This document shows positions 26,606 through 34,723 of a stretch of 64,000 nucleotides of DNA, one piece after another. The translations under genes and the position numbers were made by a program. A model generated the notes under the pieces. It saw only the letters and a program-made list of their open reading frames with translations. It was not told the DNA's origin and did no database searches. Source of the DNA: Duganella margarita (GTDB lineage Bacteria; Pseudomonadota; Gammaproteobacteria; Burkholderiales; Burkholderiaceae_D); contig NZ_WWCS01000001.1 in the NCBI RefSeq assembly GCF_009857535.1, positions 476,805 to 540,804 of the forward strand, written 5' to 3'. How positions within the stretch are numbered: position 1 is the first letter of the stretch; each line of letters starts with the position of its first letter.

Positions 26606-29600
26606 GCTGCTCGTTGATGGCTGAATTGTGTCAACAGGCGGGCCTTCTCGGTACGGAAGGTGGCGACCGCAGCCTCCTTCACATGGCCGAAGCCGCGCAC
26701 TTTTTCCGGCAGCGCTGCCAGTTCGACCGCCGTCGGGTGGTTGTCCGCGTTCAGTTGGCCGATCAACGCCGTCACCATGTCGCGATATTCGCCGATCAGC
26801 GCACGCTCCATCCTGCGTTCTTCGGTGTAGCCGAAGATGTCGAAGGCGCCCCCGCGCAGGCCTTTGAATTTGGCCAGCATCTTGAAAGCGCTCCACATCC
26901 ACGAACCAAATTCCGCCTTCACCAGATGGCCCTTGGCGTCCTTCTTCGCCAACAGCGGCGGCGCCAGGTTGAACTTGACGCTGAAATTGCCCTCGAACTG
27001 CTGCTGCAGTTGTTCGACAAAGCGGCCATCGGTGTACAGGCGCGCCACTTCGTATTCGTCCTTATAGGCCATCAGCTTGAAGTAGGACTTGGCGACGGCG
27101 CTGGACAGCTTGTTGCCGAGGCCGAGCGCGGTCTCTTTTGCGCGCACCTGCGCCACCAGCTCCGAATAGGTGCTGGCGTAGGCGGCGTTCTGGTACGCGG
27201 TGAGGAACTCCATGCGCTTGGCGATGATGCTGTCCAGGCTTTGTGGCATTTGCAGCACGATAGGCTGCGACGGCGTGGCGGTGCGTTCGACGCGTTTCAG
27301 GTCCACGGCGGCGCGTCGACCCCACAGAAGGCTCTTCTTGTTCGACGCTACCGCCACGCCATTCAGCTCAATCGCGCGCAGCAGCGATTCTTCTTTCAGC
27401 GGGATGCGGCCGCGTTGCCAGGCGTAGCCCAGCATGAACAGGTTGGCGGCAATCGAGTCGCCCATCAACGCGGTGGCGAGCTTGGTGGCGTCGATGAAAT
27501 CGGCGGCGCCTTCACCGACCGATTCCTCGATCAATGCGCGCACCTCGGCGGCGGGATATTCCCAGTCGGCGTTCTGCGCGAAGGTGCCGGGCGGCTGTTC
27601 GTGCAGGTTGACGATGGCCAGCGTGCGTCCGGGACGCATCTTCGAGACCGCATCGGCGGCGCCGGCGGTCAGCATGTCGCAGCCGAGGACTACGTCGGCT
27701 TCGCCGGTGGCGATGCGCTGCGCGCGCAGGTGCGACGGCGTGCGCGCGATCTTCACGTGCGAGGTGACCGAGCCGTTTTTCTGCGACATGCCGGTCATGT
27801 CCAGCACCGAGGCGCCTTTGCCTTCGATGTGCGCGGCCATGCCCATCAGCGCGCCGACGGTGATCACGCCGGTTCCGCCGATGCCGTTGATCAGGATGTT
27901 GTACGGGTGTTCGCAGTCCGGCAGCGTTGGCGCTGGCAGTTCATCCCAGCCGTCATCGCTGGACGTAGCGCCGGCTTTGGATTTCTTCAGCGCGCCGCCT
28001 TCCACCGTAACGAAGCTCGGGCAGAAACCCTTCACGCACGAGTAGTCCTTGTTGCAGGACGACTGGTCGATGGTGCGCTTGCGGCCGAATTCCGTTTCCT
28101 TCGGCAGGATAGAGACGCAGTTGGATTGAATACCGCAGTCGCCGCAGCCTTCGCACACCGCTTCGTTAATCACCATGCGCTTGGCGATGTCCGGATAAGC
28201 GCCGGTTTTGCGGCGGCGGCGCTTTTCAGCAGCGCAGGTCTGGTCGTAGATCAACACCGACACGCCGGCCACTTCGCGCAGTTCGCGCTGCACCGCGTCC
28301 ATATCCTTGCGGTCGTGCAGCGATACATTGGACGGCAGCGCCGAACGGTCGCTGTAGCGCGACAGGTCTTCCGTCACCAGCGCGATGCGTTTGACGCCTT
28401 CGGCCGCCATCTGCTGCGCAATCATCGGCACCGAGGTCTGGCCGTCCACCGGCTGGCCGCCGGTCATGGCGACGGCGTCGTTATACAAAATCTTATAGGT
28501 CATGTTGACCTTGGCCGCCACCGCCGCGCGAATCGCCAGGTAGCCGGAGTGGAAGTAGGTGCCGTCGCCGAGATTCTGGAACACGTGCGGAATCTTGGAG
28601 AACGCGGCCTGGCCGATCCAAGGCGCGCCTTCGCCGCCCATGTGCGTGGTCAGCTTGTTGAATTCCGGGTAGATCGAAGTGGCCATCACGTGGCAGCCGA
28701 TGCCGGCCAGCGCGAACGAACCATCCGGCACCTTGGTCGAGGTGTTGTGCGGGCATCCGGAGCAGTAGAAGGCCGGGCGGAATGGCGTGTTGATGGCCTT
28801 CTTCAGCACCGCGTCCTTGGCGTCGAGGAAGGTCAGGCGCGCCTTGATCTGGTCGTGGATATTGGCGTCGCTGATGTAACGCGCCACGCGGCTGGCGATC
28901 ACGCGCGCCACTTGCGACACCGAGAAGTCGGCCTTCGGCGGCAGCAGCCATTCGCCGCGCGGCGCGACCCATTCGCCCTTGTCGTCGAATTTGCCGACCA
29001 CGCGCGGCCGCACGTCGTCGCGCCAGTTGTACAGCTGTTCCTTCAACTGGTATTCGACGAACTGGCGCTTCTCTTCGACCACCAGGATTTCGTCTAGGCC
29101 CTGCGCGAACTCGCGCACGCTGTCCGGTTCCAGCGGCCATGGCATGGCGACCTTGAACAGGCGCAGGCCGACCTTGGCGGCCATGGCTTCATCGATGCCC
29201 AGTTCTTCCAGCGCTTCCAGCACATCCAGATAGGATTTGCCGGAGGCGATGATACCCAGCTTGGCGTCTGGTGAATCGATGGTGGTGTGATTCAGTTTGT
29301 TCTCGCGCGCATAGGCCAGCGCGGCGTAGATTTTGTAGTCCTGCATCAGCGCTTCCTGATTGCGCGCCTGCTGGCCCAGTGGCACGGACGACAGGCGGGC
29401 ATTCAGGCCGCCGGCCGGCATGACGAAGTCCTTCGGCATCCTGGTCTCGACGCGGAATGGATCGGCGTCGATCGAGGCGGACGATTCCACCGTGTCGGCC
29501 AGCGCCTTGAAGGCCACCGCGCAGCCGGAGAAGCGCGACATGGCCCAGCCATGGATGCCGAGGTCCAGATACTCCTGCACGTTGCAAGGGTAGAGCACCG

Positions 29601-30120
29601 GCACCATGCAGGCCGAGAAGATGTGGTCGGACTGGTGTGGCAGCGTGGACGAATACGCGCCGTGGTCGTCACCCGCCACCAGCAGCACGCCGCCGTGCCT
29701 GGCGGTGCCGGCGTGGTTCATGTGCTTGAAGACGTCGCCGCAGCGGTCCACGCCCGGCCCTTTGCCGTACCACATGGCGAACACGCCGTCGTATTTCGAT
29801 TCGCCAATCAGGTCGACCTGCTGCGAGCCCCAAACGGCGGTCGCGGCCAGATCCTCGTTAACGCCGGGCACGAACTGCACGTTGTGCGCTTCCAGATGCG
29901 GCTTGGCCTTCCACAGGTTTTCGTCCAGACCGCCCAGCGGCGAGCCGCGGTAGCCGGAGATGAAGCCGGCGGTGTTCAGCCCGGCGGTCTTGTCGCGCGC
30001 ATGCTGGATCATCGGCAGGCGCACCAGCGCCTGGATGCCGGACAGGAAGATTTTGCCGTTGGTGGAAGTGTACTTGTCGTCGAGGCTCACGGACGTGAGG
30101 GTGCTGGCGCCGTCTGGCAT
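26602..30120 (-). CDS. Single-chain indolepyruvate/2-oxoacid:ferredoxin oxidoreductase
   Basis: The start ATG at 30120 follows AACGGAGACACC; an upstream extension to 30189 has no such site. The 1172-aa protein combines thiamine-pyrophosphate domains in the first half (GFISGYRGSPLGGLDE, GKGPGVDRCGD, then GCPHNTSTKVPDGS). A ferredoxin-like Cys cluster lies at about residues 655-700 (CEGCGDC, CNKDYSCVKGFC). The C-terminal POR-gamma domain starts at about residue 743 (GIGGTGVITVGALMG). Such fused enzymes oxidatively decarboxylate aryl- or branched 2-oxoacids to acyl-CoA. With icmF downstream, it is part of amino-acid degradation. The exact oxoacid is not known. Confidence 0.9.
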   Translation of the reverse strand: MPDGASTLTSVSLDDKYTSTNGKIFLSGIQALVRLPMIQHARDKTAGLNTAGFISGYRGSPLGGLDENLWKAKPHLEAHNVQFVPGVNEDLAATAVWGSQQVDLIGESKYDGVFAMWYGKGPGVDRCGDVFKHMNHAGTARHGGVLLVAGDDHGAYSSTLPHQSDHIFSACMVPVLYPCNVQEYLDLGIHGWAMSRFSGCAVAFKALADTVESSASIDADPFRVETRMPKDFVMPAGGLNARLSSVPLGQQARNQEALMQDYKIYAALAYARENKLNHTTIDSPDAKLGIIASGKSYLDVLEALEELGIDEAMAAKVGLRLFKVAMPWPLEPDSVREFAQGLDEILVVEEKRQFVEYQLKEQLYNWRDDVRPRVVGKFDDKGEWVAPRGEWLLPPKADFSVSQVARVIASRVARYISDANIHDQIKARLTFLDAKDAVLKKAINTPFRPAFYCSGCPHNTSTKVPDGSFALAGIGCHVMATSIYPEFNKLTTHMGGEGAPWIGQAAFSKIPHVFQNLGDGTYFHSGYLAIRAAVAAKVNMTYKILYNDAVAMTGGQPVDGQTSVPMIAQQMAAEGVKRIALVTEDLSRYSDRSALPSNVSLHDRKDMDAVQRELREVAGVSVLIYDQTCAAEKRRRRKTGAYPDIAKRMVINEAVCEGCGDCGIQSNCVSILPKETEFGRKRTIDQSSCNKDYSCVKGFCPSFVTVEGGALKKSKAGATSSDDGWDELPAPTLPDCEHPYNILINGIGGTGVITVGALMGMAAHIEGKGASVLDMTGMSQKNGSVTSHVKIARTPSHLRAQRIATGEADVVLGCDMLTAGAADAVSKMRPGRTLAIVNLHEQPPGTFAQNADWEYPAAEVRALIEESVGEGAADFIDATKLATALMGDSIAANLFMLGYAWQRGRIPLKEESLLRAIELNGVAVASNKKSLLWGRRAAVDLKRVERTATPSQPIVLQMPQSLDSIIAKRMEFLTAYQNAAYASTYSELVAQVRAKETALGLGNKLSSAVAKSYFKLMAYKDEYEVARLYTDGRFVEQLQQQFEGNFSVKFNLAPPLLAKKDAKGHLVKAEFGSWMWSAFKMLAKFKGLRGGAFDIFGYTEERRMERALIGEYRDMVTALIGQLNADNHPTAVELAALPEKVRGFGHVKEAAVATFRTEKARLLTQFSHQRAA

Positions 30121-30273
30121 GGTGGTGTCTCCGTTTTTGGTATCAGATCGCGCTTGGACTGGAGGACGCCGGGTAAGCGGGCCAGGCACAAGCCATGGTG
30201 CCGCATTGTTAGCGGCTTGGTCCCAGTATGGGCGCGCGTTGACGTATACGGAAATACCGTTTGCCGATGGGGG

Positions 30274-30290
30274 TATAAGAATAACTTATA
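30274..30290. promoter_or_regulatory. LysR-type (Nac-like) binding site
   Basis: TATAAG-AATAA-CTTATA is a perfect 6-bp inverted repeat. It contains ATA-N9-TAT, the consensus of Nac sites. It lies about 155 bases upstream of the oxidoreductase start and touches the stop codon of the LysR gene, so it is a good candidate site for that regulator. Confidence 0.55.
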
Positions 30291-31215
30291 GGGGTGTGGC
30301 TCCGGGCCATAGCCCCTCCACGCACAGCTTTTCGCTGACCTGGCGCACCAATCGGCTGATGGCGGTGGCCGCATTGGTCAGTGGGATGTTGCGGGAATAA
30401 CACAGTACGACGGTGCGGGAAATTGATGGTTGGTCGATGCGTTGCGCGCGTAAAGTGCCGCGTTGCAGTTCGTCCAGGACAGGCGCCGATGGCAGCAGCG
30501 TCGCCCCCATGTCCGCCAGCAAGGCGGATTTGAGGATGGCGATGGAATTGATTTCGATCACGTCGCCAACCGTCAGGCCCGCGGCGCGCGCCACGCTCTC
30601 GATGCGCGGCCGCACGCCATGTTGCAAGCCCGGCAGGATCAGCGTGGTGGCCAGCGCCTGTCGCAATGTAAGTGATTGCTCACCTTCGCCGTACGGCCGG
30701 TCGGTGCGGCAGATGAAGCGCAGTTCTTCCTCCGCCAGCGGCGTGGTGGCGAACTGGCCGAGCTGGCCATCGTCAAACAGCACGGCCAGGTTGAGGCGGC
30801 CGGATTTGAGCTGGTCGCCCAGGTTGCCGGTCAGCTCTTCGGTCAGTTGCAGCGTGATTTCCGGGTACTGGGCACGGGTGGCGGTCAGCAGCGGCAGCGC
30901 CAGCGCACCGGAGATGCTGTGCGGCAGGCCCAGCGTGACGGCGCCGCTGGGCCGCTCGGCCGATTGCGCCACGGCGGAACGGGCGTCTGCCACCTGCTTG
31001 AGGATGGCCTGGGCGTGCTCGTAGAACACCTTGCCGGCATCGGTGCTGAGCACCCCTTGGGCGGAACGGTGCAGCAATTGCACCCCCAGGTCCTCTTCCA
31101 GCTGGCGTAACTGCTGGGTCAGCGCGGGCTGGGCGACGTGCAGGATCAGCGCCGCCCGGGACAACGATCCGTGGTCGACGATGGCAACAAAATAGCGCAG
31201 CTGACGTAATTCCAT
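30286..31215 (-). CDS. LysR-family regulator, Nac-like
   Basis: This 309-aa protein has an N-terminal winged HTH (MELRQLRYFVAIVDHGSLSR, then AALILHVAQPALTQQLRQLE) and a periplasmic-binding-like effector domain. The opening line and the TDAGKVFYEHAQAILKQ segment are close to the nitrogen-assimilation regulator Nac. It is upstream of, and on the same strand as, the oxidoreductase gene and is a likely activator or repressor of it. The binding site candidate at 30274 overlaps its own 3' end. The effector is unknown. Confidence 0.85.
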   Translation of the reverse strand: MELRQLRYFVAIVDHGSLSRAALILHVAQPALTQQLRQLEEDLGVQLLHRSAQGVLSTDAGKVFYEHAQAILKQVADARSAVAQSAERPSGAVTLGLPHSISGALALPLLTATRAQYPEITLQLTEELTGNLGDQLKSGRLNLAVLFDDGQLGQFATTPLAEEELRFICRTDRPYGEGEQSLTLRQALATTLILPGLQHGVRPRIESVARAAGLTVGDVIEINSIAILKSALLADMGATLLPSAPVLDELQRGTLRAQRIDQPSISRTVVLCYSRNIPLTNAATAISRLVRQVSEKLCVEGLWPGATPL

Positions 31216-31347
31216 ACCAATAAGTAAAGGTGAGAGACTTGCTCAAAAGTAGTTGTAGTTGTAAATTTGATCCCCGCAGGAAACACAGTTTGTTATACTG
31301 CTTGCATCGTGGGTCGTCATTCAGCCCCTATTCTGACGGGTATACGC

Positions 31348-32568
31348 ATGTTAAAGAAAGTCGATTCTTCTCAGCTGAAAGTGGGCATGTATATTCATGA
31401 CCTGAGCTGCGACTGGATGACCCATCCGTTCGTGCGCAACCGCTTTCTGATTACCACCCACGATGAAATCCGCAAGATCCTCAATGCCGGCATCCACGAC
31501 GTTGTCATAGACAGTGCCAAGGGCCTGGATGTGCAGGATGCGCCGTCGCTGGCCGAAGCGCAAGCCGCCACCGAACGCGAAATCGTTGAAATCGTCGCCA
31601 AGGCGCCGGTGCAGACCCGGGTGTCGCTGGGCGAGGAGATGCAGCGGGCGGTGCAGATCCGCCACCAGGCGTCAACGCTGGTGCGTTCGGTGATGCAGGA
31701 CGCCCGTCTCGGCAAGGCGATCGAGCTGGACCAGGTGCAGCCGGTGGTGCAGAACATCACCGAGTCGATCCTGCGCAATCCCGGCGCGCTGGTCGGGCTG
31801 CTGCGGATCAAGAACAAGGACGATTACACCTTTTTGCATTCGGTCAGCGTATGCACGCTGCTGGTGGCGTTCTGCCGCTCGCGCAATATTGCGGCCGATG
31901 TTACCCATCAGGCCGGCCTGGGCGGGTTGTTGCATGATACCGGCAAGGCGCTGGTGCCGGACGCCATTCTCAATAAACCGGGGCCGCTGACCGACGAGGA
32001 ATTCGCCATCATCAAGAAGCATCCAGAAGATGGCTACAAGATCCTGAAGCAAACGCCGGAGATCGGCCCGATTCCGCTGGATATCACGCTGCACCACCAC
32101 GAGCGGCGCGACGGCAGCGGCTACCCTGGCAAGCAGGCCGAGGGCGAAATCAGCGAATTGGCGCAGATGGCCGCCATTGTCGACGTGTACGACGCCATTA
32201 CGGCCGATCGCTGCTATCACAAGGGCATGTCGGCGGCGGCGGCGTTGCGCAAGATTTACGAGTGGAGCAAGTTCCACTTCAACCCCGGCTATGCGCAGGA
32301 ATTCATGCGCTGCGTCGGAATTTATCCGGTGGGCACCATGGTGCTACTGGAGTCGGGACGCCTGGGGGTGGTGGTCGAGCCGCATGAGACCAATCTGCTG
32401 GCGCCCAAGGTCAACGTGTTCTTCCACACCAAGAAGAATGTCTACATCAAGCCGGAAACCGTGGATTTGTCGCGTGGACTGGGCTTTGGCGGCGGTGACA
32501 AAATCGTCGGCCACGAATCGCCGGCCAAGTGGAACGTGGACCCGATGCGCTTCCTCAGTGTGGCTTAA
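31348..32568 (+). CDS. HD-GYP cyclic-di-GMP phosphodiesterase
   Basis: The protein has 406 aa from the ATG at 31348; the frame upstream is open but lacks a site. The N-terminal DUF3391-like domain (MLKKVDSSQLKVGMYIHDLS) is typical of this class. The HD-GYP domain shows LLHDTGKALVPD near residue 194 and the signature HHHERRDGSGYP near residue 249, with the metal-binding His and Asp intact. It should hydrolyse c-di-GMP. It is convergent with the GGDEF gene, with three bases between the two stops. It probably tunes motility against biofilm or Tad pilus formation; this link is inferred from position. Confidence 0.93.
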   Translation: MLKKVDSSQLKVGMYIHDLSCDWMTHPFVRNRFLITTHDEIRKILNAGIHDVVIDSAKGLDVQDAPSLAEAQAATEREIVEIVAKAPVQTRVSLGEEMQRAVQIRHQASTLVRSVMQDARLGKAIELDQVQPVVQNITESILRNPGALVGLLRIKNKDDYTFLHSVSVCTLLVAFCRSRNIAADVTHQAGLGGLLHDTGKALVPDAILNKPGPLTDEEFAIIKKHPEDGYKILKQTPEIGPIPLDITLHHHERRDGSGYPGKQAEGEISELAQMAAIVDVYDAITADRCYHKGMSAAAALRKIYEWSKFHFNPGYAQEFMRCVGIYPVGTMVLLESGRLGVVVEPHETNLLAPKVNVFFHTKKNVYIKPETVDLSRGLGFGGGDKIVGHESPAKWNVDPMRFLSVA

Positions 32569-32571
32569 GCC

Positions 32572-33615
32572 TTAGAAAAATTCCGCCGTATCGTTGGACT
32601 CGATGGTCTGCAATAGGCCGCCGCTGACCAGCTCGTCGTAGTGGCAGACCAGGTTGCGACCGTGGCTCTTGGCGTAGTACAGCGCCTGGTCGGCATGGCC
32701 GAGAATGATCACCGGCGCTTCCAGCGCGCTGATGCTGACAAAGCCCACACTCACCGTCACCTTGCCTACTTGCGGGAAGTCATGCCCGGCTACGTTCATG
32801 CGGAAGCGTTCGATGATTTTCTTGGCGTCGTCCAGCGTGGCCGAGCGCAGCAGCACGACAAATTCTTCGCCGCCGAAACGGAACACCCGGTCTTGCGCGC
32901 GGAATGACGAGGTCAGCAGGTTGGCGATCAGGATCAGCACTTCATCGCCGTACAAATGGCCGAAACGGTCGTTTACATGCTTGAAATGGTCAACATCCAC
33001 CACCGCCAGCCATTGCTTTTCTTCCTGGCGGTGGATGCGGCGCTCCGGCTCGCCCGGCAGCGTCAGCGCGTCCTGCTCGGTGCTGGCGGCCAGCATCTTG
33101 GATAGCTGGTCGTCGAAGGTCTTGCGATTGAGCAAGCCGGTCAGCGAATCGCGTTCGCTATAGTCGAGCAGGTTCTGGAAATTGCGGTAGACACTGACGA
33201 TGCCGCCAATGACGTGGATGGTTTCCTTGGTGTACGGCGTCGGGTTGACGATTTCCAGGCAGGTGTCGGCTTTGTCGCCCAGCCAGATCGGCAGCCACAG
33301 CGTGTGCTCGTCGGCTTCGTTGGCGATGTCGGCGCCCGATTCGTGGCGCGCGATGCATTGCGCCAGCGCCGGGAAGCGGTCGATCGGATCGCCCGGATGC
33401 TGCTGGTCCGAGGTATCGACCATGCGCGCAGCTCCGCCTGCGCTGATGATGGCGCGTGGTCGGACAAATACCTTCCCCCTAACCGTGGCCAGCGTCAACA
33501 CACGGACTTGGGTGGCGTGAGCAAGCTCCTGTACCGCCGAAATCACCGAGATGTCGAGCATCGTGTGATCGCGGTGACCGGTCATGTCCACCATGTGTTT
33601 CAGTAGGGAATCCAT
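32572..33615 (-). CDS. GGDEF diguanylate cyclase
   Basis: This 347-aa protein starts at 33615 behind TTTTGGAAAGGCAA; a longer frame is less likely. Residues 1-165 form a GAF-like sensing domain of unknown ligand. The C-terminal GGDEF domain has the intact active site GGEEF near residue 248. Five residues before it is the inhibitory I-site RxxD (RAQD), so the enzyme should be product-inhibited. No membrane segment was seen. It makes c-di-GMP and stands opposite the HD-GYP phosphodiesterase and next to the Flp pilin gene. Confidence 0.93.
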   Translation of the reverse strand: MDSLLKHMVDMTGHRDHTMLDISVISAVQELAHATQVRVLTLATVRGKVFVRPRAIISAGGAARMVDTSDQQHPGDPIDRFPALAQCIARHESGADIANEADEHTLWLPIWLGDKADTCLEIVNPTPYTKETIHVIGGIVSVYRNFQNLLDYSERDSLTGLLNRKTFDDQLSKMLAASTEQDALTLPGEPERRIHRQEEKQWLAVVDVDHFKHVNDRFGHLYGDEVLILIANLLTSSFRAQDRVFRFGGEEFVVLLRSATLDDAKKIIERFRMNVAGHDFPQVGKVTVSVGFVSISALEAPVIILGHADQALYYAKSHGRNLVCHYDELVSGGLLQTIESNDTAEFF

Positions 33616-33868
33616 TTGCCTTTCCAAAAAACAGCTGGTCAGCATAATAGCTTTTTGCAATCAAGGCAATTCTTGTGTGCTAAAAAAAACCTACATAAAT
33701 GAAGAATGAGACCTTTTTCCGACAATTGACTTCATCATAGACTAAAAAAGATTCCGCATGGAAAACTTGCGTAGTGTCAACTCTTATAAATTTGTGGTCC
33801 GTATAGTGGAACGCAATGGCACAGCACACCGCGCCAGAGGCTTTCATCAACCAACCCAGGAGTACGAC

Positions 33869-34048
33869 ATGAACTCGCTGATTGCAGTTGCAAAAGAGTT
33901 TGCGCGCGACGAGGACGGTATCACGGCAATTGAATACGGCTTGATCGCGGCGACCATGGTGGCCGCCGTGGTCGCCGCGTTCGGTTTCCTGACGCCGGCG
34001 CTGAGCGATGCGTTCCAGGCCATCGGTAACAAGATCAAGTCGCCGTAA
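33869..34048 (+). CDS. flp: Flp/Fap-type pilin subunit
   Basis: This 59-aa prepilin begins at the ATG behind CCAGGAGTACGAC; upstream open codons are not used. The short basic leader is followed by the Flp motif G-x4-E-Y (DGITAIEYGLIAATMVAAVV, trimmed). The hydrophobic assembly helix then runs to about residue 45. It is cleaved by the TadV peptidase encoded next and polymerised by the Tad machinery. A 253-base AT-rich region precedes it and should hold its promoter, which I could not place with confidence. Confidence 0.92.
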   Translation: MNSLIAVAKEFARDEDGITAIEYGLIAATMVAAVVAAFGFLTPALSDAFQAIGNKIKSP

Positions 34049-34106
34049 GCAGTAGCAGGCTTTCCGGCAGCAGCCAGGCCGGAAAGTCTTTCCTTGGAGA
34101 AATCTC

Positions 34107-34637
34107 ATGCTGAACGCAGTTGAAGTCATCCTGATCTGCCTGGTGACGCAGGCGGCGCTGACCGATCTGGCCATGCGCAAGATTCCCAACGTGCTGGTGC
34201 TGAGCGGTCTGCTGCTGGCGCTGCTGTTGCACCTGCTGGGCGGGCCGCCATGGGCGCCGCTGTCGCAATGGCTGGCCGGCATCCTCGCCGGTTTTTTTTT
34301 ATTCCTGCCGCTCTACCTGCTGCGCGGCATGGCGGCCGGCGACGTCAAGCTGATGGCAATGGTGGGCGGTTTCACCGGGCCGTGGCTGGCGCTGCACATC
34401 GCCGTGCTGTCCTACCTGATCGGCGGCGTGATGGCGCTGGTGCTGTTGCTGGCCAGCGGCCGCTGGCGCGACAGCGCCCGTAATCTGTGGCAGATCTGCA
34501 AGCCGTTGCTGTTGCGCCTGCTCGGCGTGCCGCTGCAGCCGGTGCCCTTGGCGCCCACCGCCAGCGTCGGTGGCATTCCGTACGGCGTCGCGATTGCGCT
34601 CGGCACGGCCGGCATGCTGGCCTGGACCCATCACTGA
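34107..34637 (+). CDS. tadV: Prepilin peptidase TadV/CpaA
   Basis: This 176-aa polytopic membrane protein has the two catalytic aspartates of the aspartyl prepilin peptidases: Asp20 (LTDLAMRKIPN) and Asp79 (GDVKLM). It would remove the Flp leader. It follows the pilin gene at 58 bases. A run of nine T (34292-34300) encodes FFL near residue 63. This is a slippage-prone tract inside the gene. Confidence 0.9.
   Translation: MLNAVEVILICLVTQAALTDLAMRKIPNVLVLSGLLLALLLHLLGGPPWAPLSQWLAGILAGFFLFLPLYLLRGMAAGDVKLMAMVGGFTGPWLALHIAVLSYLIGGVMALVLLLASGRWRDSARNLWQICKPLLLRLLGVPLQPVPLAPTASVGGIPYGVAIALGTAGMLAWTHH
34292..34300 (+). repeat. T9 homopolymer inside tadV
   Basis: Nine consecutive T within coding sequence that is otherwise rich in G and C. 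A change of one base would truncate the peptidase. Confidence 0.7.
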
Positions 34638-34723
34638 ACAGGGCTTGCTGCACGTCAATGTCCGAAGCGCAGGGCTGGATAGACTTAATTCCATGCCGAA
34701 ATTAGTGCCTTGTGGAGATAACG

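Noticed and set aside
33815..33834. Possible sigma-54 promoter (TGGCACAGCACACCGC) before flp
   Set aside because: The -24 part fits, but the -12 GC dinucleotide is not at the required spacing.
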